Part shown: in pieces, positions 63,101 to 64,000 of the stretch | How positions within the stretch are numbered: the first letter of the stretch is position 1 | Layout of the letters: each line of letters begins with the position of its first letter | DNA from: Methylosinus sp. PW1 | GTDB lineage: Bacteria; Pseudomonadota; Alphaproteobacteria; Rhizobiales; Beijerinckiaceae | Direction of reading: 5' to 3' | Assembly: GCF_000745215.1 (NCBI RefSeq) | Contig: NZ_JQNK01000008.1 | Span: 248,001 to 312,000 of the forward strand | DNA length: 64,000 nt | The notes under the pieces: generated by a model | Database searches by the model: none | What the model was told of the DNA's origin: nothing | The model's input: the letters and a program-made list of their open reading frames with translations, nothing else | Program-made: the position numbers and the translations under genes

Positions 63101-64000
63101 CCGATCGCAGAGCGGAAACCGCGAGCGCGCGGAGCTGCGCCGGAGTGACCGAGCCGAACTGCCGCCCGAAGGCGCGCACGGCCCATGCCTTCGCGAGACC
63201 GATGAGGCGATCGACCACATCCTTGATGCCTGCCGGCGCACGCTCGTAGTTCTCGACCGCATAGGCCGCCGCTTCTTCGGCGAGACGGCCGCCAGAGGCG
63301 CGCGCCTGCTCGATCGCGTCGGCCCAAAAGCCCTCGCCGTCGCCACGCGCCATCGCGTTATCGACCGCTGTCTGGACGCGCTCCATGAGCGATTTCCAGC
63401 CCCGCGCGCCGGTGAGCGCTTCGGCCCCGGCGTGGAAGGCTTCGTGCAGGAGGACCGCGCGCGCCGTCTCTGGCGTCAGATTTCCGGCTGCGAGATGGAT
63501 CGTTCCGTCCGCCGTCGTCATACCCTGAGCGTTGGCTGGCGCGCTGCCTGGAAGCTGTTCGGCCGTGTCGTGCAGGACGATCCGGCCAGAGGAGAGGAGC
63601 TTCTGAATGAGCGGTCCATCCTTGCCGCGAACAAGATGGTCGCGAAGATCGGCGGCGGTCATATTGCCCGGCTCGGCTCCAATCGACGCCTTCGGCTCGG
63701 CCGGCTTCTTATGCTTCAGCTTGCCGATAACCTCGTTCCACTTCGCCTTTGTCTCGTCCAGTTCGGCGCGTTTCGTCCACTCGCCGACTTGGCCTTTCAT
63801 GTTCTCGACCATGCGAGCCCGCGACTCGATTTGTCTTTCAGTCTTATAAATTTCCGTCTCATTCGGCAGCATGTTGATGATGCGCTGAGCGACGCCTTGT
63901 GCATCGGCAGAGTTCAGGTTGAAGACGCTCGACTCGTATTCGCCCTTGGCGCTCGCCACCAGGACATATGATTTCGGCGCGCTCACGCGGGCGAGCGTGA
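60141..64000 (-). CDS. Giant prophage polyvalent protein with PLxRFG domain (partial)
   Basis: At least 1,285 residues; the frame is open at the window edge, so the N-terminus is missing. Residue numbers count from GTG 63986. A helical segment (residues 40-95) is followed by a zinc-protease-like HEAFH at 181-185 (ARAVLLHEAFHAGAEAL). The PLxRFG motif is near 594 (GPYFPLARFGNYFVTV), and a membrane-prone stretch lies near 985 (YFYSLVMMMAGAFLGGDDPD). Such giant proteins of podovirus-like phages are thought to be packaged and ejected into the host. The PLxRFG call is from the motif; the function is inferred. Confidence 0.8.
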   Translation of the reverse strand, partial: TLARVSAPKSYVLVASAKGEYESSVFNLNSADAQGVAQRIINMLPNETEIYKTERQIESRARMVENMKGQVGEWTKRAELDETKAKWNEVIGKLKHKKPAEPKASIGAEPGNMTAADLRDHLVRGKDGPLIQKLLSSGRIVLHDTAEQLPGSAPANAQGMTTADGTIHLAAGNLTPETARAVLLHEAFHAGAEALTGARGWKSLMERVQTAVDNAMARGDGEGFWADAIEQARASGGRLAEEAAAYAVENYERAPAGIKDVVDRLIGLAKAWAVRAFGRQFGSVTPAQLRALAVSALRSVTDSPEPTIPGPGGSRYSIASPKDIAADAHGLFKKAADAASDFLTSVMVGAKGSTDQVGKFSALALVPTRPLFLELAKGLPSAKHYISTKQAMDQFRNTLAEEADGLLQKWFSYARNNKEENTALMDLMHESTIAQADPSKEWSGQEGMTPADRDDMRRFRPGSERYEAALKKQNEDAARKAAWGELKTRYDAMSDVSKQLYNDVRDAYEKRADESEAEVIANVQKALDRTVRRAEQIHSDEMQRITDEGLVGRERDAAKDAADLALAKARTVARRNRAARIKKMREMFEANRLTGPYFPLARFGNYFVTVRDGEGKVISFSRFESRGEQRKFAEEMEKTPGYRVEQGLATVKSEVERALDPKFVAEVDALLEGAGAPDDLRDKIWQKYLETLPDLSIRKNRIHRKNRLGFDTDALRAFANNMFHSGHQLARLRYGMELQEHIDSAGREVKEADDPIRAGAVYNEMVRAHDFAMNPQGEPWAYRLSSFAFMWTMAFNLSSAIVNLDQAWTKGIPNLAYDEETNAGLRRAASENARALRDVLVGRGFIENASTLTDDERKAIRAGYDLGVIDKTQAHDLANVAESGIDYNPIRHNIMKAASAPMHHTERLNREVTFMAAYRIAKAAGLSQEKSIAKAADLTWMTHFDNQSSSKPRIMRSDIGRAAFALKAFQANILFRLFRDMHQTLRGADAETRKAAIGRIASTMLLTAGAAGVRGAYFYSLVMMMAGAFLGGDDPDEELRKWVLEHTGDTMVGRAVGGMIMDGAPGYITGTALSDRLGLADLWFRANNRELNADQQWASWLEQLGGAPLSLLHQVYQGGSEIVKGNIVRGVEKMAPAAVRNIAKAGRYAVEGVQDKNGNPVVENVPIQDVIKQAIGFTPAEISDQYARNTFQTNTQTRIHGEKSAALRAAGRARLSGDQDAIAAAQKKVDAYNAEVPEARITPKSIMQEAKRFRKKHDRMELGVDLDPKLEDRIKEETAPSIYRR

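Larger units (their letters stand above)
53715..64000. mobile_element. Left part of a prophage integrated in dusA
   Basis: It runs from the dusA 5' end to the window edge and beyond. An inward-facing tyrosine integrase is followed by an opposite-strand block of tail, lysis and virion genes with ATGA-type overlaps. The set comprises an SGNH tail protein, holin-like and spanin-like proteins, an N4 gp49-like protein, an endolysin, RlpA and a giant PLxRFG protein. No portal, terminase or repressor is seen; these should lie to the right. Confidence 0.88.

Overview
The window looks like a high-GC chromosome segment of an alphaproteobacterium of the order Hyphomicrobiales (Rhizobiales), probably a methylotroph or methanotroph of the Methylosinus/Methylocystis group. 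The grounds are a rhizobial-type flagellar cluster with MotC, a SciP/CtrA cell-cycle regulator gene, PQQ biosynthesis genes (needed by methanol dehydrogenases), and several small proteins that look like copper or metal binders. The species assignment is an inference; nothing in the sequence names it.

Region 1 (1-24.6 kb) is a nearly continuous flagellar cluster. It holds the end of fliP, two near-identical flagellin genes that share a duplicated leader, fliF-fliH-motB-motC-fliK as a tightly overlapping operon, and a small lytic-transglycosylase gene. An oppositely oriented block flgF-fliI-(J-domain-like gene) follows, then motA-fliM-fliN-fliG-flhB and flgB-flgC-fliE-flgG-flgA-flgI. The fliK product is about 1,370 aa, far longer than usual. 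Embedded in the cluster are three genes without a clear flagellar role: a degenerate ATP-grasp-like protein, a single-pass membrane protein and a small HPD-motif protein. fliJ (39.8 kb) and sciP (41.5 kb) lie apart from the main cluster.

Region 2 (24.6-53.8 kb) is mixed housekeeping and accessory DNA. It includes an outer-membrane-type protein with Met-rich and His-rich parts, an SmbP-like metal-binding protein, PAS, rhomboid, CBS and patatin proteins, and glsA, hisI, folE, a SUF scaffold-like protein and lldD. A lower-GC OLD-type ATPase/TOPRIM gene is a likely acquired defence gene, and beside it is a gene-free stretch with an inverted pair of ~130-bp repeats. Then come ruvC-ruvA (no ruvB beside them), a cupin, fliJ, a UPF0104-type membrane protein, sciP, rlpA, doxX, a nitroreductase, a TPR protein, a cold-shock gene and a lone acyl carrier protein. 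After these are pqqB-pqqC-pqqDE (D and E fused), pssA-psd, an orphan bufferin-like Cys-rich peptide, cobS, a twice-frameshifted grpB pseudogene and dusA.

Region 3 (about 53.7 kb to the window end) is the left part of a prophage integrated at the 5' end of dusA. It has a DusA-type tyrosine integrase facing inward and a tail/lysis block on the opposite strand: an SGNH tail protein, a holin-like protein, overlapping spanin-like genes, an N4 gp49-like protein, an endolysin and an RlpA-like protein. It ends in a giant PLxRFG protein that runs off the window. No tRNA, rRNA or CRISPR array was seen.
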